Assembly: GCF_000373105.1 (NCBI RefSeq)
Contig: NZ_KB890458.1
Coordinates: forward strand, 186,001 to 250,000
DNA length: 64,000 bases
Direction of reading: 5' to 3'
Origin: Neolewinella persica DSM 23188
GTDB lineage: Bacteria; Bacteroidota; Bacteroidia; Chitinophagales; Saprospiraceae
Positions 46,126 through 53,815 of this stretch are shown in pieces. Made by a program: the position numbers and the translations under genes. Under the pieces are notes generated by a model. That model searched no databases. It saw nothing but the letters and a program-made list of their open reading frames with translations, and was not told where the DNA came from. How positions within the stretch are numbered: the first letter of the stretch is position 1; the number at the start of each line of letters is the position of its first letter.

Positions 46126-46133
46126 CGAAGATA
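46126..46133 (-). promoter_or_regulatory. Candidate -7 box for the TamB gene
   Basis: TATCTTCG on the minus strand, 9 bp before the chosen ATG at 46116. A TTG at 46156-46158 lies 22 bp upstream as a possible -33. Confidence 0.45.
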
Positions 46134-46356
46134 AGGTTTGCAGAGACCTTATATACAAGAACGTTTTTTCCTGGAGGGTGGTTAATGCTGGCAGTGGGAT
46201 TTAACCGGGGTTTAACGGGGGCAGAGTAGCTTCCTCCTGTTGCAGGGGTTACAGGGTGGAATTTGATGTTTTTCGACAAAAACTTTTCAAAACGAACGAA
46301 GTGAGCTGCCCGGTGCGGTAGCTGCAACCTGCGACAAGGAGCGAAGTGACTGGCCT

Positions 46357-46466
46357 GCAACGGGAGCGAAGCGACCCTGCAACGGGAGCGAAGCGACCCA
46401 GCAACGGGAGCGAAGCGACCCAGCAACGGGAGCAAAGCGACCCTGCACCGGGAGCGAAGCGACCCA
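46357..46466 (+). repeat. 22-bp tandem repeat, five copies
   Basis: Five consecutive 22-bp units with consensus GCAACGGGAGCGAAGCGACC followed by C and A or T, starting at 46357, 46379, 46401, 46423 and 46445. One degenerate unit precedes (46335) and one truncated unit follows. Copies differ by 0-2 bases. The same unit occurs once at 24442-24463 beside the 9-bp minisatellite. ORFs through it are artefacts. Confidence 0.95.
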
Positions 46467-46478
46467 GCAACTTCTTTA

Positions 46479-46499
46479 GGCGCGGCCGCAGGTGCAGGG
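46479..46499 (-). repeat. Dispersed core repeat (46479)
   Basis: GGCGCGGCCGCAGGTGCAGGG on plus, exact core on minus, followed on plus by an AG-rich tract. It abuts the 22-bp array. Confidence 0.8.
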
Positions 46500-46561
46500 A
46501 AGGGACTGAAGAAGCAGACAAAGCCACACCGGATTATCCTCAGATCGCCCAAAAGCGTACC

Positions 46562-46580
46562 TTGCACCTGCGTTCGCGCC
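46562..46580 (+). repeat. Dispersed core repeat (46562)
   Basis: TTGCACCTGCGTTCGCGCC, one mismatch, 55 bp before pdxJ. Copies at 46479 and 46562 are inverted and 62 bp apart, repeating the pair geometry of 1844/1938. The 518-bp divergent gap before pdxJ has no gene. Confidence 0.75.
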
Positions 46581-46634
46581 CACCCCGATAGGACGCAGCG
46601 TAACTCAACTCACCTTAATAATACTTTTCCGCTT

Positions 46635-47366
46635 ATGGTTCGTCTTTCCGTTAACCTCAACAAAGTAGCCCTCATCAGAAACAGCAGGGGGGCGGACTAT
46701 CCAAGTTTGGTACAGGTTGCGATTGATTGTGAGCGGTTTGGCGCACAGGGGATTACCATTCACCCCCGACCCGACGAAAGGCATGCCCGCTACACCGATG
46801 TAGCAGCCCTTAAGGAAGTAACCACTACCGAGTTAAACATTGAAGGTTACCCTACAGAGAAATTTATGCAAGTGGTACTTGCACAGCGCCCGGACCAGGT
46901 AACGCTGGTACCGGATGAACCTGGTCAACTGACCAGTGATCACGGTTGGGATACCGTAGGGAAAGCAGAATTTCTTAAAAAAACCATCGGCCGACTCCGG
47001 GATGCAGGAATCCGAAGTTCCATTTTTGTTGATCCTGAAGAAAAAATGATAGAAGGGGCTAAAATGGTGGGAACTGACCGGATCGAGTTCTACACCGGAC
47101 CGTTTGCCCACGACTACTCCAAGGATCGCGCCGCAGCAGTTGCTCCATTTACGAAAGCCTGTTTATTTGCCGCAGATGCAGGCTTAGGCATCAACGCCGG
47201 GCATGACCTCAATTTGGATAACCTAACCTTCTTCGCTGCACGAATGCCAGGTCTTCAGGAAGTTAGCATCGGGCATGCGTTGGTCTCCGACGCACTATAC
47301 TACGGATTAGCCAACACCATTCAGATGTATCTGCGGTGCCTACACAACGCCGACACAATAGGTTAA
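46635..47366 (+). CDS. pdxJ: Pyridoxine 5'-phosphate synthase
   Basis: 243 residues, the usual PdxJ length. Start MVRLSVNLNKVALIRNSRG is the family signature, followed by GAQGITIHPRPDERHAR with the catalytic His/Arg residues, TTELNIEGYP, VTLVPDEPGQLTSDHGWD, SIFVDPEE, and GINAGHDLNLDNL near the end. It condenses 1-deoxyxylulose-5-phosphate with 3-amino-2-oxopropyl phosphate to make pyridoxine 5'-phosphate in the cytoplasm. No PdxA or other B6 gene adjoins it. Confidence 0.97.
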   Translation: MVRLSVNLNKVALIRNSRGADYPSLVQVAIDCERFGAQGITIHPRPDERHARYTDVAALKEVTTTELNIEGYPTEKFMQVVLAQRPDQVTLVPDEPGQLTSDHGWDTVGKAEFLKKTIGRLRDAGIRSSIFVDPEEKMIEGAKMVGTDRIEFYTGPFAHDYSKDRAAAVAPFTKACLFAADAGLGINAGHDLNLDNLTFFAARMPGLQEVSIGHALVSDALYYGLANTIQMYLRCLHNADTIG

Positions 47367-47405
47367 TTTAAAGGGTTGGACCGTTCTCCTGACTCAAACC
47401 CCGTT

Positions 47406-47858
47406 TTACCACTCGATGGTATATGTGTATCCGCCACCTGGTTGCGGCGGCTTACCGACGACTTTGCCACTGACCTTGCCGCTTGAGGCGGTATAAGAAA
47501 TATTCACTTGCTGGATGTTACCGGCCTTTTTAGGCTTTTGCTTGGGCAGTTTAAAGTGGATGTTGATGTCCTGATGAATCCGCACCTTTTTTTTATTGTT
47601 TTGGGGGACGGTGAACCGGAGTAGCTTGACGACGCGCAGGGCTTCTTCGTCGCACCCATGACCGAGTCCTTTTTTCACCTTCACGTCGGTTACTTTTCCC
47701 CGGTAATCAAGACCATAGCGAATGAGTACGGTTCCCTCCACCTTAGCCTCCATTGCGGCCTTAGGGTACTTCAGGTGCTGCGCTACAAATTTTTTCATGG
47801 CCGCTAACCCACCAGGATAGACAGGTTTGGAGACGTGAGTGGGGCGATTTTTGGCCAT
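47406..47858 (-). CDS. Stand-alone TonB C-terminal domain protein
   Basis: 150 residues. Residues about 10-105 are a TonB C-terminal domain: YPGGLAAMKKFVAQHLKYPKAAMEAKVEGTVLIRYGLDYRGKVTDVKVKKGLGHGCDEEALRVVKLL. There is no N-terminal membrane anchor, no Pro-rich periplasm-spanning linker and no signal peptide, so the normal TonB attachment is missing. A Lys/Gly-rich tail ending GGGYTYTIEW follows. It may be a cytoplasmic or trans-acting variant, or a fragment of a formerly larger TonB-fused protein. It converges with pdxJ and is the only gene in its orientation nearby. Confidence 0.85.
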   Translation of the reverse strand: MAKNRPTHVSKPVYPGGLAAMKKFVAQHLKYPKAAMEAKVEGTVLIRYGLDYRGKVTDVKVKKGLGHGCDEEALRVVKLLRFTVPQNNKKKVRIHQDINIHFKLPKQKPKKAGNIQQVNISYTASSGKVSGKVVGKPPQPGGGYTYTIEW

Positions 47859-48015
47859 GGAGCGAAGAAGTTAGTGAAGGAGCTATAATTGTTGCTAAGG
47901 TAGGGAAACCGTCTGCTAAACTCTCTTTGCAATGGTGAAACAGATCACTTAGTAGAATTACTGCTTCGTCAGCAGATAACCTTTAACCTTTTCCTTGCTC
48001 CCTTTTACCTTTTTT

Positions 48016-48034
48016 CTGCACCTGCGTCCGCGCC
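48016..48034 (+). repeat. Dispersed core repeat, exact copy (48016)
   Basis: CTGCACCTGCGTCCGCGCC with one of the clearest CT-rich tracts (about 47981-48015). 76 bp before the GMC oxidoreductase start. Confidence 0.8.
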
Positions 48035-48109
48035 TTAAAAGAAGACGCCAGTTCTATATGGAAATGGAGTAGTCATGGCTTATATTGGACGCTCATCAAA
48101 AGCCGATCA

Positions 48110-49846
48110 GTGCAGATAAAGAAAAACGATAAAGAATACGACGCGGTGATCGTCGGTTCTGGAGCTGGAGGAGGAATGACGGCCAACCGTCTGGCCGCAG
48201 CCGGTCTTAACATTGCCATCATTGAAGCAGGCCCCTATTTTGACCCCGCTGACCCTAAACAAAAGACCCAACTCCGTTGGCCGTGGGAAAGCCCACGCCG
48301 TGGCGCAGGAACCCTACGCTCCTTTGGTGATTTTCACGCTGGATACGGAGGGTGGAACGTTGAGGGAGAGCCCTATTCCACCGTTGGAGATACCAAGTTT
48401 AGTTGGTGGCGAACCCGCGTGCTGGGCGGCCGGACCAACCACTGGGGCCGGATAAGCCTGCGGTTCGGACCGGACGATTTTCACCGTAAGGACCTGGATG
48501 GTCTGGGTGAGAACTGGCCCATAACTTATGATGAAGTCAAGCCCTACTACGATAAACTGGACAAGATGGTCGGTGTATTCGGAACCAACGAAGGCCTGCC
48601 AAACGACCCGGATGGGTTCTTTTTGCCACCACCTAAACCCCGCCTGCACGAACTGATGGCGGTGAAAGGAGCCACCAAGACCGGTATCCCGATGTACCCC
48701 GGGCGCCTGAGTATGGTGACCAAACGAATCAACAAGGATCGGGGCGTATGCTTCTATTGCGGGCAGTGTTCCCGAGCCTGTTCCGTGTACGCTGATTTCA
48801 GCGCCGGTACCGTACTGATCTTCCCCGCCATGAAAAATGGAAAAGAAGGTAAGGGCGGCCAGGTGGACCTGTACGTCAATTCCATGGCCCGGGAGGTCAT
48901 AACTGACGGCAATGGTAAAGCGACCGCCGTAAGCTACATTAGTAAAGATGATCGGCGAGAGTACCAAATAAAGGGAAAAGTGATCGTGCTGGCGGCCTCC
49001 GCCTGTGAAACTTCCCGTCTTTTGATGAACTCCAAAGCCCCCGGCCATACCAACGGCCTTGGCAATAGCTCCGGCACCCTGGGGCGTTACTTGCACGATA
49101 GTACCGGAGCGGGAACCAGTGCTTTCATCCCCAGTCTGATGGACCGGGATCGGTATAATGAAGACGGTGTAGGTGGAATGCACGTTTACGCACCCTGGTG
49201 GGGCAAGAACAAAAAACTTGACTTTCCACGTGGCTATCACCTGGAAGTTTACGGTGGGATGGGCATGCCGAGCTACGGTTTCGGCGGTGGCCATAAGGAC
49301 ATCCAGAAGATGCTGGGGTATAAACCCGGCGGCTACGGTAACCCGCTGATGAAAGAGGTGAAAGCGCATTATGGCGCGGTGGTTGGCTTTGCCGGTCGTG
49401 GTGAAGCGGTGGCACTTTACGATAATTACTGTGAAATTGATCCTGGTAAGGTCGATCAGTGGGGAATTCCCACCCTCCGGTTCCATTATAAATGGAGCGA
49501 CCACGAACGGTTACAGGCAAAGCATATGCACGAGTCTATCCGGGAGATACTTACCAACATGGGCGGGAAACTCTTCGACGATGAAATCCCGTCGTATGAA
49601 AAGGACCACGGGTTGCTGCCCCCCGGTGCAATCATCCACGAAGTAGGCACGGCACGCATGCACAATGATCCCAAAAAAGGGGTGACCAATAAGCACAGTG
49701 CATTGCACGAGGTACCCAACCTTTACCTGACCGACGCTTCGGTCTTTACCTCGCAGGCGGACAAAAATCCAACCTGGACCATCATGGCCCTAGCCATGCG
49801 GGCCGCCGACCACATCATTTCCGAACGCAAAAAAATGAACATCTGA
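48110..49846 (+). CDS. GMC-family FAD-dependent oxidoreductase
   Basis: 578 residues; start GTG at 48110 places YDAVIVGSGAGGGMTANRLAAAGLNIAIIEAG at the N-terminus, but the frame is open upstream, so the start is provisional. Other marks are the RVLGGRTNHWGRISLR FAD segment, a CFYCGQCSRACS cysteine cluster at about 220-230, and the C-terminal EVGTARMHNDPKKGV plus TDASVFTSQADKNPTWTIMALAMRAA. It oxidises a sugar, polyol or sugar acid. The next gene overlaps its stop by one base and encodes the usual small partner subunit, so they probably form a membrane-linked dehydrogenase. The Cys cluster is unusual for plain GMC enzymes and may bind a metal. Confidence 0.93.
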   Translation: MQIKKNDKEYDAVIVGSGAGGGMTANRLAAAGLNIAIIEAGPYFDPADPKQKTQLRWPWESPRRGAGTLRSFGDFHAGYGGWNVEGEPYSTVGDTKFSWWRTRVLGGRTNHWGRISLRFGPDDFHRKDLDGLGENWPITYDEVKPYYDKLDKMVGVFGTNEGLPNDPDGFFLPPPKPRLHELMAVKGATKTGIPMYPGRLSMVTKRINKDRGVCFYCGQCSRACSVYADFSAGTVLIFPAMKNGKEGKGGQVDLYVNSMAREVITDGNGKATAVSYISKDDRREYQIKGKVIVLAASACETSRLLMNSKAPGHTNGLGNSSGTLGRYLHDSTGAGTSAFIPSLMDRDRYNEDGVGGMHVYAPWWGKNKKLDFPRGYHLEVYGGMGMPSYGFGGGHKDIQKMLGYKPGGYGNPLMKEVKAHYGAVVGFAGRGEAVALYDNYCEIDPGKVDQWGIPTLRFHYKWSDHERLQAKHMHESIREILTNMGGKLFDDEIPSYEKDHGLLPPGAIIHEVGTARMHNDPKKGVTNKHSALHEVPNLYLTDASVFTSQADKNPTWTIMALAMRAADHIISERKKMNI

Positions 49847-50562
49847 TGAATCGCAGAACAACCCTCAAAAACCTCCTGGCCGGAGCAGCGGGCGCTGCGC
49901 TGTTGGGCAATGCCACCAGTTGTGAATCTCCTGCGGTGGAGGCCGGAGCCGTGGCCGCAGAACCCGCAGGCTATGGCCTGCGCTTTCCGCACGAAATCAA
50001 GCATGATGCCCGAATTGCTGCGGATAACTTCTTTACCGACGCTGAAAAGACCGATCTGGGCATTCTGGCGGACATCATTGCCCCAGGGACGGAAACGGAA
50101 CCTAAAGCAACGGATACCGGCGTTGTTGATTTCTTCGAATTCATGGCCCTTGACCTGCCGGATTATTACCAGGGCATTCTTCGGGGTGGCCTTGGCTGGC
50201 TGAACATCGAGGCAGGTCGGCGCTTCGAGCGATATTTTGCAGACCTCACGCCCGCAGAACGCATCGAGATTATTGACGACATTGCTTACCCGGAAGATGC
50301 AGAAGGCACGGAATTTGAAGCCGGAGCTGCCTTCTTTGACCGCGTTCGTTATTTGACGCTAACGGGCTACTTTACCAGTAAGGAAGGCATTAAAACACTC
50401 GACTACCAAGGTAATTCTCCCAATGTTTGGGACGGCGTCCCGCAGGAAGTCCTGGATAAGCACGACCTGGCTTACGATCCGAAATACCTGCCACTCTATG
50501 TAGACCAGAGTAAACGGGACATCCAGGCGGAGTGGGATGATGATATGAATTTGATCACTTAG
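49846..50562 (+). CDS. Gluconate 2-dehydrogenase subunit 3-family protein
   Basis: 238 residues. MNRRTTLKNLLAGAAGAALLG is a Tat-type signal (RR then a hydrophobic run), followed by a Cys in TSCESP that could be a lipobox. The mature part has the GMC-partner pattern LADIIAPGTETEPKATDTGVVDFFEFMALDLP and RFERYFADLTPAERIEII. The family supplies the small Tat-exported subunit that carries the FAD subunit to the periplasm. Its ATG overlaps the previous TGA. No cytochrome c subunit gene follows, so electron acceptor identity is unknown. Confidence 0.88.
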   Translation: MNRRTTLKNLLAGAAGAALLGNATSCESPAVEAGAVAAEPAGYGLRFPHEIKHDARIAADNFFTDAEKTDLGILADIIAPGTETEPKATDTGVVDFFEFMALDLPDYYQGILRGGLGWLNIEAGRRFERYFADLTPAERIEIIDDIAYPEDAEGTEFEAGAAFFDRVRYLTLTGYFTSKEGIKTLDYQGNSPNVWDGVPQEVLDKHDLAYDPKYLPLYVDQSKRDIQAEWDDDMNLIT

Positions 50563-50597
50563 ACTTGCTTTAGGTCTTGATTCGTGTTTTTGGGTCA

Positions 50598-50713
50598 GAT
50601 GTACTTCCGTAGAAGTACGGGGGAGTCCTTTTTTTAGCAAGAATGTACTTCCGTAGAAGTACGGGGAGACATTGTTTTTGGCTAGAATGTACTTCCGTAG
50701 AAGTACGGAAAGA
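50598..50713. repeat. Triple 44-bp-period palindromic repeat
   Basis: GTACTTCCGTAGAAGTACGG at exactly 50601, 50645 and 50689. Each holds the hairpin GTACTTC-CGTA-GAAGTAC and is followed by a T-rich spacer. The conserved unit extends to about 28 bp (AGAATGTAC... to ...GGGGAG) and the spacers are about 16 bp and unrelated except for T content. It lies between the GMC operon and an acyltransferase remnant. Confidence 0.9.
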
Positions 50714-50727
50714 CCATCGGCTCTTTT

Positions 50728-51078
50728 TTATTGCGTTGTCTTTGGCATTAAACCGTTTTTGATCCATTTACTGTCTCTGATTTTCATCAGCGGGAGTTCA
50801 ACGTATTTGTAGAGAAGAATGGAGACAAGCAGCGTCAAGCCCAGATACGATATGTATTTAATCAAAACGTTCAAGTACTTGACGGGGACGATTTCACTCC
50901 AGCCAATCCGGTGAACGATAAGCTCCAGAATAATGGTGTTATGTACTAAATATGCAGAATAAGACACGAGGCTGATTAAGGTGACGGCTTTATTCCTAAA
51001 GGTAAACCTATGGCGGAAACTGCCCGTGGCCAGAATAAAAATTCCCTTTGTAGCAAAAAAAGTGCGAAACACTACCAA
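50728..51078 (-). pseudogene. Truncated acyltransferase-3 (OafA/YrhL-like) remnant
   Basis: A 116-codon frame matching only the C-terminal end of an acyltransferase-3 membrane protein: SYSAYLVHNTIILELIVHR, then YLGLTLLVSILLYKYVELPLMKIRDS. These are normally preceded by some 250 residues with about eight further membrane segments, which are absent: the sequence upstream is the SRP RNA gene. The frame opens at a TTG and continues without start into the RNA gene. It is best read as a decayed or truncated gene. It may have been cut when the region was rearranged. Confidence 0.7.
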
Positions 51079-51095
51079 ACTATCAAATACCGTAC

Positions 51096-51103
51096 TACCT
51101 TCG
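51096..51103 (+). promoter_or_regulatory. Candidate -7 box for SRP RNA (TACCTTCG)
   Basis: Same variant of TAnnTTTG as the CorA promoter, 4 bp before the predicted 5' end of the SRP RNA. No TTTG is seen at the canonical -33. Confidence 0.5.
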
Positions 51104-51106
51104 CGC

Positions 51107-51200
51107 CGGGCAGCGCACGGTCAGCTCCCCTTGAACTCCCCCAGGGCGGAAACGCAGCAAGGGTAGAGGGTTGTAGCGACCGGTGCGTCTGCCTATTTTT
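51107..51200 (+). ncRNA. ffs: Signal recognition particle RNA (bacterial small type, 4.5S-like)
   Basis: About 90 nt. The conserved apical SRP loop is present: CCCAGGGCGGAAACGCAGCAAGGGTAG, shown by GGGCGGAAACGCAGCAAGG at 51144-51162, with the GGAA tetraloop and the asymmetric AGCA bulge that bind Ffh. The 5' arm GGGCAG-CGCAC-GGTC pairs with the 3' arm GACCG-GTGCG-TCTGCC, closing the hairpin. A short T run follows (ATTTTT). The RNA forms the SRP with Ffh for membrane targeting. Ends are judged from pairing only. Confidence 0.9.
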
Positions 51201-51272
51201 ATGCCCATTATTGAGATTCTATGACCAGTCCCCTGCCCATTCATGGCGCGACTGGTGTCTTGAATCCTGCAG

Positions 51273-51692
51273 ATGCAACAAGCAATAAAGATGACAAACG
51301 GAAATATTGACCTCGGCCTTTTAGTGCTCCGCCTGTGGTTTGGCCTTGAAATGGCTTTTGCCCACGGCCTGCCCAAGTTGATGAAAATCCTTGACGGGAA
51401 CATGAGTTTTGGCGACCCGATCGGTATTGGTGTTGGGCCAAGTCTGGTCCTGGCTACTTTTGGTGAATTTGTTTGCGGCCTGCTGATTGCGGCGGGCTTC
51501 TTTACCCGGTTATCTTGCATCCCTTACATCATTACGATGCTGGTAGCGGCATTTATTGCCCACGCAGGCGACGGCTGGGGAAAAATGTCTTTTCCCCTTA
51601 TGTACGCGGTGGCGGCTATCGTTTTGCTTATCACGGGTCCGGGTAAATACTCGTTGGATTACCGGATGTTTGTGTCTAAGACTGGGGTTTAG
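51273..51692 (+). CDS. DoxX-family membrane protein
   Basis: 139 residues with four hydrophobic segments. DoxX marks are DLGLLVLRLWFGLEMAFAHGLPKLMKI near the start and the GEFVCGLLIAAGFFTRLSCIP segment. A second in-frame ATG at 51291 is an alternative start. Members are small inner-membrane proteins linked to redox or thiol stress complexes. The core repeat begins 3 bp after its stop. Confidence 0.88.
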   Translation: MQQAIKMTNGNIDLGLLVLRLWFGLEMAFAHGLPKLMKILDGNMSFGDPIGIGVGPSLVLATFGEFVCGLLIAAGFFTRLSCIPYIITMLVAAFIAHAGDGWGKMSFPLMYAVAAIVLLITGPGKYSLDYRMFVSKTGV

Positions 51693-51694
51693 TA

Positions 51695-51714
51695 GGCGCG
51701 GCCGCAGGTGCAGG
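51695..51714 (-). repeat. Dispersed core repeat (51695)
   Basis: GGCGCGGCCGCAGGTGCAGG on plus, exact core on minus, immediately after the DoxX stop and 32 bp before the GT2 stop on the other strand. Confidence 0.8.
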
Positions 51715-51745
51715 AAATGGCTTGAGGAGCAGTGTAAATGCCCGG

Positions 51746-52636
51746 TTATCTTCCGTAGCCAACCAATACCTTAATTAAGGACTTTCCCGACTGCCTTATA
51801 AAACAACCTCTGGCCATTACAAATGCCCGGAACCAGGTGTCCAGTGCTTTACTGCGGTTTCCCTGCCGACTCAACTGATGAGCAAGATGCAAGTGAAGGT
51901 GATGGATTCTTTTTTTGAGCAGTTTTTCGGGAACTCTCGATGCAACTCCCTCCAGAGCATAAGCCTGTTTCAACCGGTCCACCATTTTAGGTAGCACCTC
52001 CAGCGAATGGTAGGTCCTCGTACGGCTGGCATCATGCTCAACGTATATGACCGTCGCTGGCTCGCATTGAAAGAGTTCAGTTTTTGTCAGAGCCTCATTG
52101 AGCCAGACAAAATCGTCGAGGAGGAGGTCTTCTTCATTGAATGGCTGCTGGCGCAGCAGGTGAGTCTTAATGGCCAGTGGCAGGAGGTTGCCCGGGTTAT
52201 CCCAATGCTGCATCAGGCTGTCCCGGTGGTTTTGGAAGGGTAGGGCAGGAATAGCCTTTTCTCCCCGAAGTAGCTTCATGTTTACCCTGAAAATACCGTA
52301 TTCCTCTCCCCGGACTTGAATGGCCGAGCTTAAGGCAGCAAGGTGCTTCGGAAGAAAACGATCGTCGTCATCCAGAAAACAGCAGAAGGCTCCCCTGGCG
52401 TGTCGGACGCCGGTATTTCGTGCACCGTTCAGTTCTCTATTTTCCTGATGCACATACCTGATGCGCTCGTCTTTAAGGTAGGGGATACAGACCTGCCTGG
52501 TGTTATCCTCCGAGCCATCGTCTACAATGATTAACTCCCATTGCTCAAACACCTGCTCCTGCACACTAAGAATGGTTTCCGGCAGGAACCGGGCACGGTT
52601 GTAGGTAGGGATGATGACGGAGAAAGTGGGGTCCAA
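51746..52636 (-). CDS. GT2-family glycosyltransferase
   Basis: 296 residues. GT-A marks: FSVIIPTYNRARFLPETILSV, IIVDDGSEDNTRQV, ARNTGVRHARGAFCCFLDDDDRF with the DxD metal site. The C-terminal part includes WFRAFVMA helices. It transfers a sugar from an NDP-sugar, probably during surface polysaccharide or glycan assembly with the following genes. Acceptor and donor cannot be read. Confidence 0.9.
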   Translation of the reverse strand: MDPTFSVIIPTYNRARFLPETILSVQEQVFEQWELIIVDDGSEDNTRQVCIPYLKDERIRYVHQENRELNGARNTGVRHARGAFCCFLDDDDRFLPKHLAALSSAIQVRGEEYGIFRVNMKLLRGEKAIPALPFQNHRDSLMQHWDNPGNLLPLAIKTHLLRQQPFNEEDLLLDDFVWLNEALTKTELFQCEPATVIYVEHDASRTRTYHSLEVLPKMVDRLKQAYALEGVASRVPEKLLKKRIHHLHLHLAHQLSRQGNRSKALDTWFRAFVMARGCFIRQSGKSLIKVLVGYGR

Positions 52637-52678
52637 GTCTGTTCTGTTAATTGCTGCGGGGGATCGGGAGAGGTTTTA

Positions 52679-53701
52679 CTAAGTTGTCTTTAACCAGTTT
52701 TTGAAGCCAGTTGGGAGCCAGGATGTACCATGGAGGCGTAACCATTCAGTCCTCCGGAAGCCAAGTAGTTGATAGGCCCGCAAAAAGGACTTACTGATCA
52801 TGGGCTGCCCGAACAAGCTAGTGAGGTCTGTTGAATGAAAATATTTTCTGTAATTCTCGAACGCTAAAGATAAATCATGGGTGGCCAGAATGCGGATAGT
52901 GCTAAGTAGTGCTGCGCTAAAATAATTGCTGTTCTGTTCCCAATAGTCAGGCTGGTGGTGCTTTAGAAACTGGTTAACTTCGGCGAGCATATGTATTCTC
53001 CGCTGGTTACCAGCTACAGGACTATTCGTGCTAACTCTCCCCGGAGCATTATGTTGGTAATAATTAGTTTCTACAGCCAGCGTGACCAGATGAGGTACAC
53101 CGGCTTTAAGTAGCTCGAAGTGGAGATAGGGGTCGGTGTTGTCGGGTAAAGCTTCGTTCCAGTTACCTACGGTGGCAAGAGATTCGCGGCGGTAAAGATT
53201 TGAGCAGGTGTAACCCGTTCGGTACTGGTAAACGAGCCCTTTCCAGAGGTCCGCTGTCGGCATATTGACCAGGATATTGCCGTCCGGGAAGAGAATTCGG
53301 TAAGGGCTGATGATCCAACCGGTGTCGGCCTTAATTACTGCAACCTGGTTCTTTATTTTTCCCGGCTCCAGAGCGTCATCGGCGTCCAGAAACTGAAGCC
53401 ATTCCCCTTTACTCAGTTTGATGCCCCAGTTTCGGGCGGCACTGCAGCCCTGAATCGGACAATTACTTACCCTGATCTTTTCCGGATGCTCTAATGCTGC
53501 CGCTTCCATTATTTTCAGGGTACCATCGGAAGAATTATTGTCAACCAGAATGAGCTCGGTATCCTGATGGTCCTGTACAAGAGCGGATGCTATGGTACGT
53601 TTGATCGTACCGGCGGCATTATGGGCAGGAATGATAATGGATACCAGCAATGGGTATGGATTTTGATGGAGGCGGGCTATCGCACAGTCGGGTAATGCCA
53701 C
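52679..53701 (-). CDS. GT2-family glycosyltransferase
   Basis: 340 residues. VSIIIPAHNAAGTIKRTIASALVQDH, LILVDNNSSDGTLKIM, AARNWGIKLSKGEWLQFLDADDAL (DxD). It lies 42 bp upstream of the previous GT2 gene in the same orientation, so the two are probably co-transcribed. The first residues (MALPDCAIARLHQNPYPL) are not conserved, and the start may be internal. Specificity unknown. Confidence 0.88.
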   Translation of the reverse strand: MALPDCAIARLHQNPYPLLVSIIIPAHNAAGTIKRTIASALVQDHQDTELILVDNNSSDGTLKIMEAAALEHPEKIRVSNCPIQGCSAARNWGIKLSKGEWLQFLDADDALEPGKIKNQVAVIKADTGWIISPYRILFPDGNILVNMPTADLWKGLVYQYRTGYTCSNLYRRESLATVGNWNEALPDNTDPYLHFELLKAGVPHLVTLAVETNYYQHNAPGRVSTNSPVAGNQRRIHMLAEVNQFLKHHQPDYWEQNSNYFSAALLSTIRILATHDLSLAFENYRKYFHSTDLTSLFGQPMISKSFLRAYQLLGFRRTEWLRLHGTSWLPTGFKNWLKTT

Positions 53702-53815
53702 AAAGATACAGGCTAAAATTCCCGTTGCTGCCGTCTCGCGGCGAGAAGCACTTACCTTGTGATGGAATTAAACCTGCTCGAATTAAACGAGCGATTTACC
53801 AAGCCAGGATTCCTG

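Noticed and set aside
46249-46591. ORFs of 81-155 codons upstream of pdxJ
   Set aside because: They are translations of the 22-bp repeat and core repeats.
48314-49504. 396-codon ORF antisense to the GMC gene
   Set aside because: Shadow of a conserved enzyme; protein has no recognisable family and codon pattern follows the opposite strand.
50598-50713. CRISPR array
   Set aside because: Only three units, palindromic repeats with short T-rich spacers, and no cas gene nearby.
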